Shown here: piece after piece, positions 5,829-14,895 of the stretch
How positions within the stretch are numbered: the stretch's first letter is position 1
Layout of the letters: each line of letters begins with the position of its first letter
Assembly (NCBI GenBank): GCA_017613055.1
Contig: JAGAES010000068.1
Coordinates: 1-18,128 of the forward strand
Direction of reading: 5' to 3'
Source of the DNA: Lachnospiraceae bacterium
GTDB lineage: Bacteria; Bacillota_A; Clostridia; Lachnospirales; Lachnospiraceae
DNA length: 18,128 nt
Notes under the pieces: generated by a model
The model's input: the letters and a program-made list of their open reading frames with translations, nothing else
The model's database searches: none
What the model was told of the DNA's origin: nothing
Program-made: the position numbers and the translations under genes

Positions 5829-8117
5829 ATGAGAACGTGGAAGAAAATGTTTGCGGTATGTGCCGCGGCAATTATGGCGCTTTCGACCGTCGGGATTATG
5901 CCGGCGAAAGCTTCCGGGAAGGCAATTGATTTTGATTTGCGAAGCGGGTACCGGCTGCTTGAGTACACGGAGCCTTTATCTGACTGGCTTCAGACAATGG
6001 AAATACAATCCGAGGAAAGCGATTATGACAGCACCCTGTTTGACCTTGACGGCGACGGGGCATTTGACATTGCAATCAGTATGTGGGTTCCTTCGGATTA
6101 CACGTATCGTTATGTTCTGACGCCGGTCCCCGGAGGAAACATTCACGGAGACTTCACATTGGAATCCGATGAAGAACACAGAATTTTAAGCTTTTTCGGA
6201 TACAGTGACGACGGAGAAATGATTTCGGAAGAAGTGTCGAAACTTGTGTTTCATTTTCCGAACGAACCGGTCCGCGAGACGTATTCCGTAAAGGTTAACG
6301 GCGGCAAAGCATTCCGCGGTTACTGGAATGAAAACGACGAATGGACGGAAGAGGAAGTTGACTCTGCCGCACCCGGAGAGTCCATCCGCTTTGAAGAAGA
6401 GAAGAAGACCGGGCAGTATCTGAAGGAGTGGAATTCCCAGGGTATTTCGAAAGGCATGACATCCAGTGAAGGACATGCCGTGAGAAGATTTGTCATGCCG
6501 GCGCACGACGTTTCGATGACCCCCGTTTACGGGAATCAGACGCCTTATACGTTAGAAGCGGGGAAAACCGAACTGATCGGAAGCGGATGGCAGCCGGTAA
6601 CCCCCGTTGATTGTTTTTTGAATTCTCTGAGTAATTCTCCGTTCTACAAAGGAACAGACGGTTTCTTTGATGTGGACGGAGACGGAACGGATGACTTGTT
6701 CCTCGGACCGCATAAAAGTCAGGAAGACTGTTCCGCATGTCTGTTTTCCAATCTGGATTCCGTTACGCTGACGGCACCGAACGACGGACCGTATTGGCCG
6801 GTCACGCTGAAATGGAATAAAGAAGCCATGTACGTTATTGACATGTCAAACTTCTTCTATTACGCGTGGCTTTCGCCGAAAGGGAGTGAGCTTCTGTATA
6901 AATCCCTGAAGACATATGAACTTCCGGACAAAACCGGTTTCTTTGACCTCGACCGGGACGGATCCGAAGACATGTATTTCAACGGGTATGATATCAAGGC
7001 TCTTCCGACCTGCAGCATAAACGGTTCGGTTACGATTCCCGCAGATGAGGACGGTGTAAATCATCCGGTGACATTTACCGTTGATACGATCCCTGAAAGC
7101 AGCGCATTTTATAAAGTCAGCCTGGTCTATGAGAACGAACCGAAGGCTCATATCTATCATTCCAGTTATCCACGCTTCGGAGAATGGTTTGAACAGGGAG
7201 ATTATGTTTCCGTGACTCCGGAACCCGGCTATCAGTTCGCCGAAGTAAAGATAGACGGTAATCCGTATCCGTTAGATTCCTATGATATGGAATACGGCTT
7301 CGGGTTTGAAGTTCAGGACCATGATACGGAAGTGAGCGTTCTTTTAAGAAACGAGTCCGGCGGGATTACCGGATACCATACCGTGACGGTGGAAGGAGAT
7401 TACAGTATACCGTTTAAGCTGGACGGCAGCGATTATGAATCTCTGCTTTCCGATGCTTATGTCAAGGAGGGAGACTGGGTTATTATACTCCGAAACGACC
7501 GGACGGCCGATAACTATGTTTCTTCCTGGGAGGTTACCGGAACAGACCGGTATGAAATCGGCGTGAATGTATCGCTAAGATTGCAGATGCAGGATCAGGA
7601 CGTATATGTAAAGCCTGTGTTCGGCAAGGTGGAACCTCTCACGATTGACCTTACGGGCGGGAATTATACCGTCACGGAGGAAATGATCGAAGAGATCGTT
7701 TCGGCGCTTGGGGCCGGGGAGTTCGGCGCGTCTGAGACGGTCCGCAAATTTGATCTGAACGACGACGGAAAGCTTGATGTCCGAATTGACGTACGGGCTT
7801 TGGAAATCACGCCGCTTGATACCTACAGCTGCGGGGATGCTTATACACTCTCCGAGTGGTACAACAAATCCGGACGCTACCATCCGATTAAATTCGTTTA
7901 CAATGCGAACGGCGAAAAGCCGACAGAGGAGAAGAAGGATCCTTCGAAGAAAGCTTCTTCGAAGAAATCGAAGAAGGATTCCGGGTCCTTTAACCCGCTT
8001 TATGTGCTGATTCCCGCAGAAGTGCTTTTCATTGCCGCACTGACGGGCTTGATTATATGGCGCCGGAAGAGAAAGAAGAAGCCGGCTGAGAACGGGGGAG
8101 AACAGAATGAAGCTTAG
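5829..8117 (+). CDS. modular cell-surface protein with FDLDGDG modules and InlB-type repeats, C-terminal membrane anchor
   Basis: A 762-residue exported protein of unknown function. It has a signal peptide (about 1-29, AKA-S cleavage region), a C-terminal membrane helix (about 724-744), a short basic tail (RRKRKKK), and a Lys/Ser-rich linker (697-718), so it is a type I membrane protein facing outward. The outside part alternates two modules. Module A ends its first half in an Asp-rich loop: FDLDGDG at 71-77, FDVDGDG at 280-286, FDLDRDG at 372-378 and FDLNDDG at 641-647, probably Ca-binding, and finishes with a YxPVTF-like strand. Module B (about 151-236, 427-507 and 516-599) resembles divergent InlB B-repeats, with PGE or EGD turns and, in the first copy, FVMPAHDV. 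The order is A-B-A-A-B-B-A. GGGAGGA precedes the ATG. It overlaps the paralogous next gene by 11 bp. Binding to a glycan, protein or neighbouring cell is a guess from the architecture. Confidence 0.85.
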   Translation: MRTWKKMFAVCAAAIMALSTVGIMPAKASGKAIDFDLRSGYRLLEYTEPLSDWLQTMEIQSEESDYDSTLFDLDGDGAFDIAISMWVPSDYTYRYVLTPVPGGNIHGDFTLESDEEHRILSFFGYSDDGEMISEEVSKLVFHFPNEPVRETYSVKVNGGKAFRGYWNENDEWTEEEVDSAAPGESIRFEEEKKTGQYLKEWNSQGISKGMTSSEGHAVRRFVMPAHDVSMTPVYGNQTPYTLEAGKTELIGSGWQPVTPVDCFLNSLSNSPFYKGTDGFFDVDGDGTDDLFLGPHKSQEDCSACLFSNLDSVTLTAPNDGPYWPVTLKWNKEAMYVIDMSNFFYYAWLSPKGSELLYKSLKTYELPDKTGFFDLDRDGSEDMYFNGYDIKALPTCSINGSVTIPADEDGVNHPVTFTVDTIPESSAFYKVSLVYENEPKAHIYHSSYPRFGEWFEQGDYVSVTPEPGYQFAEVKIDGNPYPLDSYDMEYGFGFEVQDHDTEVSVLLRNESGGITGYHTVTVEGDYSIPFKLDGSDYESLLSDAYVKEGDWVIILRNDRTADNYVSSWEVTGTDRYEIGVNVSLRLQMQDQDVYVKPVFGKVEPLTIDLTGGNYTVTEEMIEEIVSALGAGEFGASETVRKFDLNDDGKLDVRIDVRALEITPLDTYSCGDAYTLSEWYNKSGRYHPIKFVYNANGEKPTEEKKDPSKKASSKKSKKDSGSFNPLYVLIPAEVLFIAALTGLIIWRRKRKKKPAENGGEQNEA

Positions 8118-10167
8118 GAAAATGATATCGTTTCTGTTGATGCTATGCGTTATGTTTGCATGCGCCGGGACGGTATATGCGGGAGAAGCAGCGTCTGCGT
8201 CGGATGGCGAAGTGCTTGAGATTGACCTTACGAAAGGCTATTACGAATGCACCCTCTATAGCAAAGACGGGGATTATCCCTATTACAATAACCTTGAACT
8301 GCAGGCAGTCTGTGACTCGGTCTACCACGCCGCATGCCCGGACGCAGGTACCGGGATAAACTTTGAGTATACTGCCGACCTTGATCACGACGGCACCATA
8401 GACCTGATTTCGGGGGCATACGGATACCCGATGGAAGAAGGAATGCCGTCCGTTTATTACCTGATTCCCGCCGCTACCGCCAGCGTGTGCGGGGCCTGTG
8501 AGATACCGCTCCCGCTTGGTTCGTACTCCCGCGGGGATTACACTTCGGTCCGGAATTACACGACGGTTCGGTTTTACTTCCCGGAGGAACCGGTTCAAAA
8601 GGAATATAGTATTACCGTTGAAAGCGGCCATGCCGAGACGAAGGACGGGAAGACCGTTACTTCGGCTGCGCCGGGAACCCTTTTATATCTTGTTCCGGAT
8701 GCGCTTTCAGGCGAATTTGTCGCCGCGTGGGATTCGGAACTGCTTCATACGTTCAGCCGCTTTGAAAACTACGGGAATTACTGGAACAGCTGCGCGGAGT
8801 TCACGATGCCTGCGGCGGATGTCACATTTGCCGCAGAGAAGGGAAAACAGACACCGCTTACGTTTGATTTAACCCCCGGCTTCTGCCTCGGTGAGCAGGG
8901 TGCATGGGAAGCCCCCGGCCTTTACGATATCATGCCGGAAAGCGCAAACCGCGAGGAGAGGCGATTCGATCTGGACGGTGACGGAACGGATGACGTCTGC
9001 TACTATCCGCTCACCCTGTTGGAGATTGAGGGACCGAACCCGTGTGATGACTATATTGATCATACTTATGTGATTCCTCTTGCAACGAGCTCTATACGCG
9101 GTTCCTATACGCTTGAGGGGAAGAGCACTTCCGCATACTGGCCGCTGACCTTTAAATTCCCGGACGAGCCGCTTAAACAGTTTTATTCGGTTACCGTTAC
9201 CGGCGGACATGCCGAGGACTACACGGGCCGTACCATTAACGTAGCGACGCCCGGCGATTGGATTAGAATCGTCTATGATGAGAAGGAAGGCGTAATCTTC
9301 GAACAGGAGTTCATGACGTTTCCGGAGTACGAAAATCTGAATTCCCCGTGGCATATGCGCGAGAATGTTGTGATGCCGGCGTGCGATATTGAGTATATCG
9401 CGCTGACGCATGCTCCGGGCAAGGAACAGGAAGAAGAGAAGTATCCGATTACCGTGATTAACGGGGGTGCGGGCCAACAGTTTTATGAGCCGATTACCGA
9501 GGCTTATCCCGGAGAATGGATTATCGTATACCCGTTCGCCGGTCCGAGAGACGACGGCTATTACTATACCGGCAACTGGTCTTCCGATGATGTGGACCTG
9601 AATGACTATAAAGAGGGTGCGATGACACTGATCATGCCGGATCATGCGGTTACGGTTACGGCGGAAATTAAGAAGCAGGAGCCGGTTACGGTGGATCTCC
9701 GTTCCGGTTCGGCGAAGGTTACTTGGGATATAGCCGCCTGCCTGATGGACGCGAGCGGATCCGATAAGATCTTCTTCGATTTGAACGGGGACCGGACGGA
9801 TGACGTGATTATCGACTTCGATAATGGGATTATCAAAGTGCTTCCCAACTGCACCTGCACGGAGCCCATCGAACTGACCGGAAGAACGGAGGGACCTTAC
9901 TATCCGGTTACGGTGCTTTTCGACGAGAATACCCCGAAGACCGTGCAGCCCACGGTGACCGAAGAGGTAAAGCCTACCGAAACGGTGCAGGCACCGGATA
10001 CGGCAAATGAGAAAGAGAAGGAGAAGAAGGCGCGCGATTCCTTCAACCTTTTCTATATATTCATTCCTGCAATACTTGTGCTCGGAGGAATTGTAACGGC
10101 ATGGGTGCTTCTTTCGAAAAGAGCAAAGAAGTCCTCTGCAGAGAGTGAAGAAAACAGCATAACGTAA
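8107..10167 (+). CDS. second modular cell-surface protein, paralogue of the preceding gene
   Basis: A 686-residue exported protein built on the same plan. It has a signal peptide (1 to about 25, TVYA region), an outside part, a linker rich in P/T/E/K (610-641) and a membrane helix (about 648-670) followed by KRAKK. Module A loops are [11 protein letters not shown] (90-100), [11 protein letters not shown] (287-297) and [11 protein letters not shown] (557-567, with R replacing the usual G at its last loop position). Each is followed by an IP or LP turn, a T/SIxG motif and a YWPLTF or YYPVTV strand. Module B copies lie at about 167-243, 359-433 and 446-520, with [18 protein letters not shown] and [10 protein letters not shown] strands, as in divergent InlB repeats. 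The order is A-B-A-B-B-A. GGGGGAG lies before the ATG, which overlaps the end of the upstream gene, suggesting coupled translation. It may act as a partner of its paralogue. The function is unknown. Confidence 0.85.
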   Translation: MKLRKMISFLLMLCVMFACAGTVYAGEAASASDGEVLEIDLTKGYYECTLYSKDGDYPYYNNLELQAVCDSVYHAACPDAGTGINFEYTADLDHDGTIDLISGAYGYPMEEGMPSVYYLIPAATASVCGACEIPLPLGSYSRGDYTSVRNYTTVRFYFPEEPVQKEYSITVESGHAETKDGKTVTSAAPGTLLYLVPDALSGEFVAAWDSELLHTFSRFENYGNYWNSCAEFTMPAADVTFAAEKGKQTPLTFDLTPGFCLGEQGAWEAPGLYDIMPESANREERRFDLDGDGTDDVCYYPLTLLEIEGPNPCDDYIDHTYVIPLATSSIRGSYTLEGKSTSAYWPLTFKFPDEPLKQFYSVTVTGGHAEDYTGRTINVATPGDWIRIVYDEKEGVIFEQEFMTFPEYENLNSPWHMRENVVMPACDIEYIALTHAPGKEQEEEKYPITVINGGAGQQFYEPITEAYPGEWIIVYPFAGPRDDGYYYTGNWSSDDVDLNDYKEGAMTLIMPDHAVTVTAEIKKQEPVTVDLRSGSAKVTWDIAACLMDASGSDKIFFDLNGDRTDDVIIDFDNGIIKVLPNCTCTEPIELTGRTEGPYYPVTVLFDENTPKTVQPTVTEEVKPTETVQAPDTANEKEKEKKARDSFNLFYIFIPAILVLGGIVTAWVLLSKRAKKSSAESEENSIT

Positions 10168-10168
10168 G

Positions 10169-10174
10169 AGGAGG
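10169..10174 (+). promoter_or_regulatory. ribosome binding site for a GTG start
   Basis: AGGAGG ends nine bases before GTG 10184. It supports the non-ATG start of the arabinofuranosidase, because no ATG lies in frame at the expected N-terminus. Confidence 0.7.
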
Positions 10175-10183
10175 ATAGGAATT

Positions 10184-11665
10184 GTGATTTCGAAGAAACT
10201 GCGTATTGAGACGGCGAAGAAAGGTGCAACGATCCATAAGGAAATCTACGGGCATTTTTCGGAGCATCTCGGAAGATGCATCTACAACGGCATCTATGTC
10301 GGCGAGGATTCCGATATTCCGAACACGAACGGCATGCGGAACGATGTCGTCGAAGCGCTAAAGGACATGGGAATTCCCGTGTTGCGCTGGCCGGGCGGCT
10401 GCTTCGCCGATGAGTATCACTGGATGAACGGCATCGGCCCGAAGGAGAGCCGTGTCAAGATGATCAACACGAACTGGGGCGGCGTAACTGAGGACAACAG
10501 CTTCGGTACCCACGAGTTCATGGATCTGTGCGACCAGATCGGCTGCGAGCCGTACATCAGCGGCAACGTCGGAAGCGGCACCGTGCGTGAGATGTCCGAG
10601 TGGATTGAGTACATGACAAGCGACAACGTATCCCCGATGACCGACCTTCGTAAGAAGAACGGCCGCGAGAAGCCGTGGCATCTGAAGTACCTCGGTATCG
10701 GAAATGAAAACTGGGGCTGCGGCGGATTCATGACGCCCGAATACTACGCAAACCAGTACCGCCAGTTCCAGCAGTTCTGCAAGAACTACGGCGACAACAG
10801 GCTCTATAAGGTTGCGTGCGGTCCGAACGGCGGCGATACCGCATGGACCGACAAACTGATGTCGATGCTGAATCCGATGATTGCAAGCGCCATCAGCCTG
10901 CATTTCTATACGGTTCCGACCGGACGCTGGGAGGACAAAGGACCGGCAACCGGCTTTACGGAGAAGCTCTATCATGAGACTATCCGCGAGACGCAGAAGA
11001 TGGAGCCGATTATCCGGGACCATCTGGCCGTAATGGACCGTTACGATCCGGACCACAAGATCGGCCTTGCCGTTGACGAATGGGGCTGCTGGTATAACGT
11101 TGAGGAAGGCACCAATCCGGGATTTCTGTATCAGCAGAACACAATCCGCGATGCGATTGTCGCCTCGATTAACCTGAACATCTTCAACCGCCACGCGGAC
11201 CGCATCGTGATGGCGAACATTGCGCAGGTCGTAAACGTGCTGCAGTCCGTTGTCCTGACCGAGGGAACGAAGATGCTGAAGACACCGACCTACTATGTAT
11301 TCAAGATGTACAAGCCGCATCAGGACGCAACGCTTGTCGAGTCCGTTCTGGATGACACGACGGCGGATCACGACGGCATTTCCTACGCGGACGTATCCGC
11401 TTCGGCTTCCGTTAAGGATGACACGCTCTTCGTTACGTTAAGTAACGCAAATCCGAACGAAACTTATACGGTTTCCGCGGATATCGACGAAGCCTACGGC
11501 ACTTACGAAGCACGCATTCTGAGCGGTGCGATGGGAGATTATAACACATTTGACGCACCGGATCAGGTCTTCGATAAGGCTTATGACGGCGTGAAACTCA
11601 CCGGCAGCAGCGCGGAAATCGTACTGCCTCCGTGCAGCGTTGTGACGGTCTCCTTTAAGAAGTGA
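10184..11665 (+). CDS. alpha-L-arabinofuranosidase, glycoside hydrolase family 51
   Basis: A 493-residue enzyme of GH51 that removes terminal alpha-L-arabinofuranosyl units from arabinan, arabinoxylan or arabino-oligosaccharides, with retention of configuration. E175 in [11 protein letters not shown] is the expected acid/base and E299 in AVDEWGCWY the nucleophile. [13 protein letters not shown] (68-80) and [17 protein letters not shown] (22-38) are family signatures. The (beta/alpha)8 barrel is followed by the C-terminal beta domain (about 385-493). There is no signal peptide, so it acts in the cytoplasm on imported oligosaccharides. It starts with GTG after a good ribosome site, 16 bases beyond the second surface-protein gene, and its TGA overlaps the next ATG. 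No sugar importer or arabinose-catabolism gene is beside it. Codon use is more strongly C-ending than in the two surface-protein genes. Confidence 0.95.
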   Translation: MISKKLRIETAKKGATIHKEIYGHFSEHLGRCIYNGIYVGEDSDIPNTNGMRNDVVEALKDMGIPVLRWPGGCFADEYHWMNGIGPKESRVKMINTNWGGVTEDNSFGTHEFMDLCDQIGCEPYISGNVGSGTVREMSEWIEYMTSDNVSPMTDLRKKNGREKPWHLKYLGIGNENWGCGGFMTPEYYANQYRQFQQFCKNYGDNRLYKVACGPNGGDTAWTDKLMSMLNPMIASAISLHFYTVPTGRWEDKGPATGFTEKLYHETIRETQKMEPIIRDHLAVMDRYDPDHKIGLAVDEWGCWYNVEEGTNPGFLYQQNTIRDAIVASINLNIFNRHADRIVMANIAQVVNVLQSVVLTEGTKMLKTPTYYVFKMYKPHQDATLVESVLDDTTADHDGISYADVSASASVKDDTLFVTLSNANPNETYTVSADIDEAYGTYEARILSGAMGDYNTFDAPDQVFDKAYDGVKLTGSSAEIVLPPCSVVTVSFKK

Positions 11666-11919
11666 TGGATACTTTGAAAATTCCCTGCAGACGCTGTCTT
11701 TTCGAGGGCGTCGACCGGGAACAGGTTGTGAAAATGATTGAAACTTATCTGGAGGCGCTTCCCGACGGGGAGCGCACTCCGGATGCGCTTTATCAGGAAC
11801 GCCTCGCCGTATGCGAGACGTGTCCGAACCTCTCGAACGGACTGTGCAGTCTGTGCGGCTGCTTCGTCCTCTACCGGGCAGGAAAGACCGCCTCAGGTTG
11901 TCCGGGCGGCAAATGGTAA
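11665..11919 (+). CDS. small cysteine-rich protein, DUF6171-like
   Basis: An 84-residue protein with eight cysteines in pairs: C8-x2-C11, C50-x2-C53, C61-x2-C64-x-C66 and C79. The second half reads like a zinc-ribbon or small metal-binding fold (CETCPNL, CSLCGCFV, CPGGKW). It resembles the small Lachnospiraceae proteins filed as DUF6171, which I recall but cannot confirm here. There is no signal peptide. The ATG overlaps the arabinofuranosidase stop as TGATG, so translation is probably coupled; a GTG three bases earlier is an alternative start. There is no strong ribosome site of its own. The function is unknown; metal or Fe-S binding is inferred from the Cys spacing alone. Confidence 0.8.
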   Translation: MDTLKIPCRRCLFEGVDREQVVKMIETYLEALPDGERTPDALYQERLAVCETCPNLSNGLCSLCGCFVLYRAGKTASGCPGGKW

Positions 11920-11949
11920 CGCTTTTATGACGGAAAGGGTGATTCCTTT

Positions 11950-12567
11950 ATGCTTGAAGCAAACGGTTTAATGAAACAATACGGCAAATCCGAGGTCCTT
12001 GAGGGGCTTTCCCTCACACTGAATCCGGGCGAGGGCGTGGCGCTTCTCGGGCAGAACGGAAGCGGTAAGACCACGCTTCTTAAGATACTTGCGGGCGTTT
12101 TGGAGCCGGACGCCGGAGAAGTGACGGTTGACGGGCTTACGGGCAAGGAGGCGAAAGAGAAGGTTTCCTACGCTCCGCAGGATATCGTTCTTTTCGAAGA
12201 ACTGACCGTTACGGAGAATCTGTATTCCTGGTCCTCTTTAAAGGGAGAAGAGAATGCCGCGCGTGCGGAATACCTGATCCGTGCGCTTCAGATGGAAGCG
12301 TTCCGGAAGAAGCGTGTCGACCGCCTCTCGGGCGGACAGAGAAGACGCGTCAATCTGGCTGTTGCTTTAATGGGCAGCTATTCGTATCTGCTGCTTGACG
12401 AACCGCTTGCAGGCGTTGATGCGCAGGGCGGCGAATGCATTGCCGCACTGTTACGGGAGGAGAAGGAAAAAGGAACTGCTATGATTATTTCCGAGCACAA
12501 TCCGACGATTCTGATGCCGCTTATGGACCGTGCTTTAAGACTTGACGGAGGTCATTTTGCTCAATGA
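11950..12567 (+). CDS. ABC transporter ATP-binding protein
   Basis: A 205-residue cytoplasmic nucleotide-binding subunit. Walker A GQNGSGKT (34-41), Q-loop APQ (75-77), signature LSGGQ (126-130), Walker B LLLDE (147-151) and the H-loop histidine H183 in SEHN are all present, so it should hydrolyse ATP. It is short, with no C-terminal regulatory extension. It lies 30 bases after the Cys-rich gene and overlaps the first permease gene by four bases (ATGA). One ATPase with two different permeases suggests a homodimer serving a permease heterodimer. The substrate cannot be read from the sequence. An export or drug/lipid-type ABC-2 role is likelier than sugar import, as there is no binding-protein gene. 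Confidence 0.93.
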   Translation: MLEANGLMKQYGKSEVLEGLSLTLNPGEGVALLGQNGSGKTTLLKILAGVLEPDAGEVTVDGLTGKEAKEKVSYAPQDIVLFEELTVTENLYSWSSLKGEENAARAEYLIRALQMEAFRKKRVDRLSGGQRRRVNLAVALMGSYSYLLLDEPLAGVDAQGGECIAALLREEKEKGTAMIISEHNPTILMPLMDRALRLDGGHFAQ

Positions 12568-13778
12568 GGCTACTTTCGTTCATTTGGTATGATATCAAAA
12601 GGCTGTTCGGCCACGGAAAGACAGCGCTCCTCGCGGTGCTGGCTCCGATTCCCGTTGTGCTGATGTTCGGCCTTTTTCTGATTCCGATTCTTTCAAGCGG
12701 CGAAACCGTTCTGATCAACGGCGGGCTATGCGTGGAAGACGACAGTCTGCTGTTCAAGTCGATGATGAGCATGGTCGTCGAGTATGAAGAGGGACAGGGC
12801 AATGCGAAGATTCTGAGTGTAGAAACCCCGGAAGAAGGAAAACGCATGGTCGAAGACGGGGAAGCCGCGCTCTTTCTGCATGTTCCGAAGGATACTTACC
12901 AAAAAGCAATCAGCGGCGAACGGGCCGTTATGAAGTTTTATTATGCGAAGGCACACGCTTTCGACGCCCTTTTATTCCAAAACGGAATCCGAAGCAGCGT
13001 CTCGGTATTCGGCCAGGGCATCCGTGTAATTCAGGCTGCAGGCGAAACGGCCGGGGCATACGGCATGAACGAGGAAGAATACGTCAAGGTTCAGAAAGAA
13101 GCCGTTCAGGAGCTGATCGGAATCTATATGCACCGCGGCGAAATCGTCGGCCGTTACGGAATCTTCCTTGTCGGCGGCGCATATCATCTCCGCTACGCGA
13201 TGGCGCTCCTTTTCGTTGCGTGCGCCTTCTTTGCTTCGTTTCCGGTCATGTATATGACATCTCTTGACAAGAACGGAATCTATGCGAAAAGAAGCATTCC
13301 CGCAGATAAGAAGACGAAGTTTTTCTTCGCCAGAATCCTTTCCGGAGCGGTTCTCATTCTTTGTACATTCGGCGTGATGTATCCGGTAGCCCGGATGTTT
13401 AAGCAGCTCGGACTCCGTTCCGTACTGTCCGCCGTTCCGGGCATTCTGCTGACGGCGTTCTCATTTTCCGCGCTTGCGGTATTAATCGGTTCCCTGTTCC
13501 GCCGCGGCCAGTCCGCGCTCTGGACCGGGCTTTATTTCGGCGCGGCGTCCTTCCTCGGCGTGACGTTCCTTTCGGACAAAGCCGGGGTTCCCGCGTGGGT
13601 TTCGTTTCTGATGCGGATTTCGCCGCTTCGCGCAAGCGTCAGCATCTTCTCGAACGCGATGTTCAATCTGATGGCGGAGCGGTACGTACAGGATATTCTT
13701 GTGCTTTCCGTATCGGCGGCTGTCTTCGCTGCGGCGGGGTTCTTCGCATACCGGAAGGGAGGTATGCAGCATGAATAA
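12564..13778 (+). CDS. ABC-2-type permease, first of two
   Basis: A 404-residue membrane protein with ABC-2 exporter topology: an N-terminal membrane helix (about 20-43), a large outside domain (about 44-205), then helices at about 207-230, 255-277, 287-310, 318-336 and 377-396. Two related-looking permeases in tandem suggest a heterodimeric channel. ATGA overlap with the ATPase gene and an eight-base overlap with the next permease indicate one transcription and translation unit. The family is assigned from topology and context rather than a sharp motif. The substrate is unknown. Confidence 0.82.
   Translation: MRLLSFIWYDIKRLFGHGKTALLAVLAPIPVVLMFGLFLIPILSSGETVLINGGLCVEDDSLLFKSMMSMVVEYEEGQGNAKILSVETPEEGKRMVEDGEAALFLHVPKDTYQKAISGERAVMKFYYAKAHAFDALLFQNGIRSSVSVFGQGIRVIQAAGETAGAYGMNEEEYVKVQKEAVQELIGIYMHRGEIVGRYGIFLVGGAYHLRYAMALLFVACAFFASFPVMYMTSLDKNGIYAKRSIPADKKTKFFFARILSGAVLILCTFGVMYPVARMFKQLGLRSVLSAVPGILLTAFSFSALAVLIGSLFRRGQSALWTGLYFGAASFLGVTFLSDKAGVPAWVSFLMRISPLRASVSIFSNAMFNLMAERYVQDILVLSVSAAVFAAAGFFAYRKGGMQHE
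13755..13762 (+). promoter_or_regulatory. ribosome binding site of the second permease
   Basis: AAGGGAGG lies eight bases before ATG 13771, inside the end of the first permease gene. It decides this start over an in-frame ATG at 13699, which would add 24 residues of out-of-frame shadow of the first permease. Confidence 0.7.
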
Positions 13779-14895
13779 TCTTGCCGTGATGAAAGGAAGA
13801 GCAAGGGCGCTTTTTTCGGATTTCTGGTCGCTCGGAATCATCGTGATTGCGATTGCCGTATGCATTTACATAGCGTGCTATAACGGCGGGAATACGGAGA
13901 AACGCATCCGGATCGGCGCGGTCAATCAAGACGCCGGAACGTACGGCGCGCACTTCCTTGAACTGCTTTCCGGGGAAGAATACGAGATCTTCGTGACCGA
14001 CCGCGACACAGCCGCTCATGAGATTGCGGTGAACAGGGCGCAGGGCATGATTGAGCTTCCGGAAGATTTCTCGGAGAGAATTCTTAAGGGCGATTATCCG
14101 TCGTTAGTCAAGGTCACCGTCATGGCGGACTCCTACGACATGACATTTTTCACCGAAATTGTAATTAACAACGTCGTCAAGGTGATGACGGAAGCATTGA
14201 CGGAAGAGAAAATGCAGAGCGCGGGCGGTTTTGACGAATCGTTCCGAAGCGAATTCCGCGAGGTGGCGAACGGCGTGTGGAAAGGCGAACCGCTTCTTGA
14301 CATCGAAACCTTCGCCGTCGGAGAGGACGAGGACAGCGGTGACGTAGATTATTACGGAATCCGCTGGTATGCGGTCTTCACGATGTTTTATCTGATTATC
14401 AGCGGAACGTGGATGTGCGATTACACCTCGACCGGGCTGCTCCGAAGGGTAGTGAGCCGCGGCGGAAGAATCTCTTCGCTGTTCGTCGTGCAGATGCTCC
14501 CGGGTCTTTTGGTGAATATTCTCGGCTTCATTCCGGTGCTTTGTGTTTCGAAGCATCCTGCAGCCGTTTCCGTATTCGTTTCGTTCGTACTTTATGCCTG
14601 CGGCACGGCGGCGCTTTCGCTTGTAGTCTGCTCGCTGTCCCGCAAATTCGTGAATCTGATTCTTTCGGCATCGGTGTTCACGATGGCGGCATCGCTCTTC
14701 TCGGGCCTTGTCTGCGACCTGCCGGACTGGGCCGCAATCTGGGATATGGTATCCGTATTCCTTCCGGGGCATTGGTATTTTGCGTCGGTTTGCGAAAAAC
14801 CGTTCCTCTTTGGTGCGGTAATCGTGCTGATTTTCTGGTTTGTTGCCGGAGTTTTCACGTCGTGGTATTTCGGAGTTAAGAGGGGCAGGGAATGA
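13771..14895 (+). CDS. ABC-2-type permease, second of two
   Basis: A 374-residue membrane protein with the same plan as its neighbour: an N-terminal helix (about 18-37), an outside domain (about 38-195) and helices at about 199-216, 235-258, 265-288, 294-314 and 345-366. The outside part starts with RIRIGAVNQDAG, resembling the IGVVNED(D) segment that opens many ABC-2 exporter outside domains. QGMIELPEDFSERI (91-104) matches the 'G.i.iP.dFs' pattern of that group. It overlaps the first permease gene by eight bases and the next gene by four (ATGA). It should pair with the first permease; the substrate is unknown. Confidence 0.85.
   Translation: MNNLAVMKGRARALFSDFWSLGIIVIAIAVCIYIACYNGGNTEKRIRIGAVNQDAGTYGAHFLELLSGEEYEIFVTDRDTAAHEIAVNRAQGMIELPEDFSERILKGDYPSLVKVTVMADSYDMTFFTEIVINNVVKVMTEALTEEKMQSAGGFDESFRSEFREVANGVWKGEPLLDIETFAVGEDEDSGDVDYYGIRWYAVFTMFYLIISGTWMCDYTSTGLLRRVVSRGGRISSLFVVQMLPGLLVNILGFIPVLCVSKHPAAVSVFVSFVLYACGTAALSLVVCSLSRKFVNLILSASVFTMAASLFSGLVCDLPDWAAIWDMVSVFLPGHWYFASVCEKPFLFGAVIVLIFWFVAGVFTSWYFGVKRGRE

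Noticed and set aside
7943..7963. Perfect 9-bp inverted repeat TTCGAAGAA/TTCTTCGAA
   Set aside because: It lies in the Lys/Ser linker of the first surface protein. AAG, TCG and TCT codons in a repetitive linker produce such palindromes by composition.
8869..9645. Minus-strand open frame of 258 codons opposite the second surface protein
   Set aside because: It is antisense to a well-supported exported protein and has no domain, signal peptide or ribosome site of note.
10358..11371. Minus-strand open frame of 337 codons opposite the arabinofuranosidase
   Set aside because: It is wholly antisense to a clear GH51 gene with strong C-ending codon bias, which keeps the opposite frame open. The protein has no recognisable motif.
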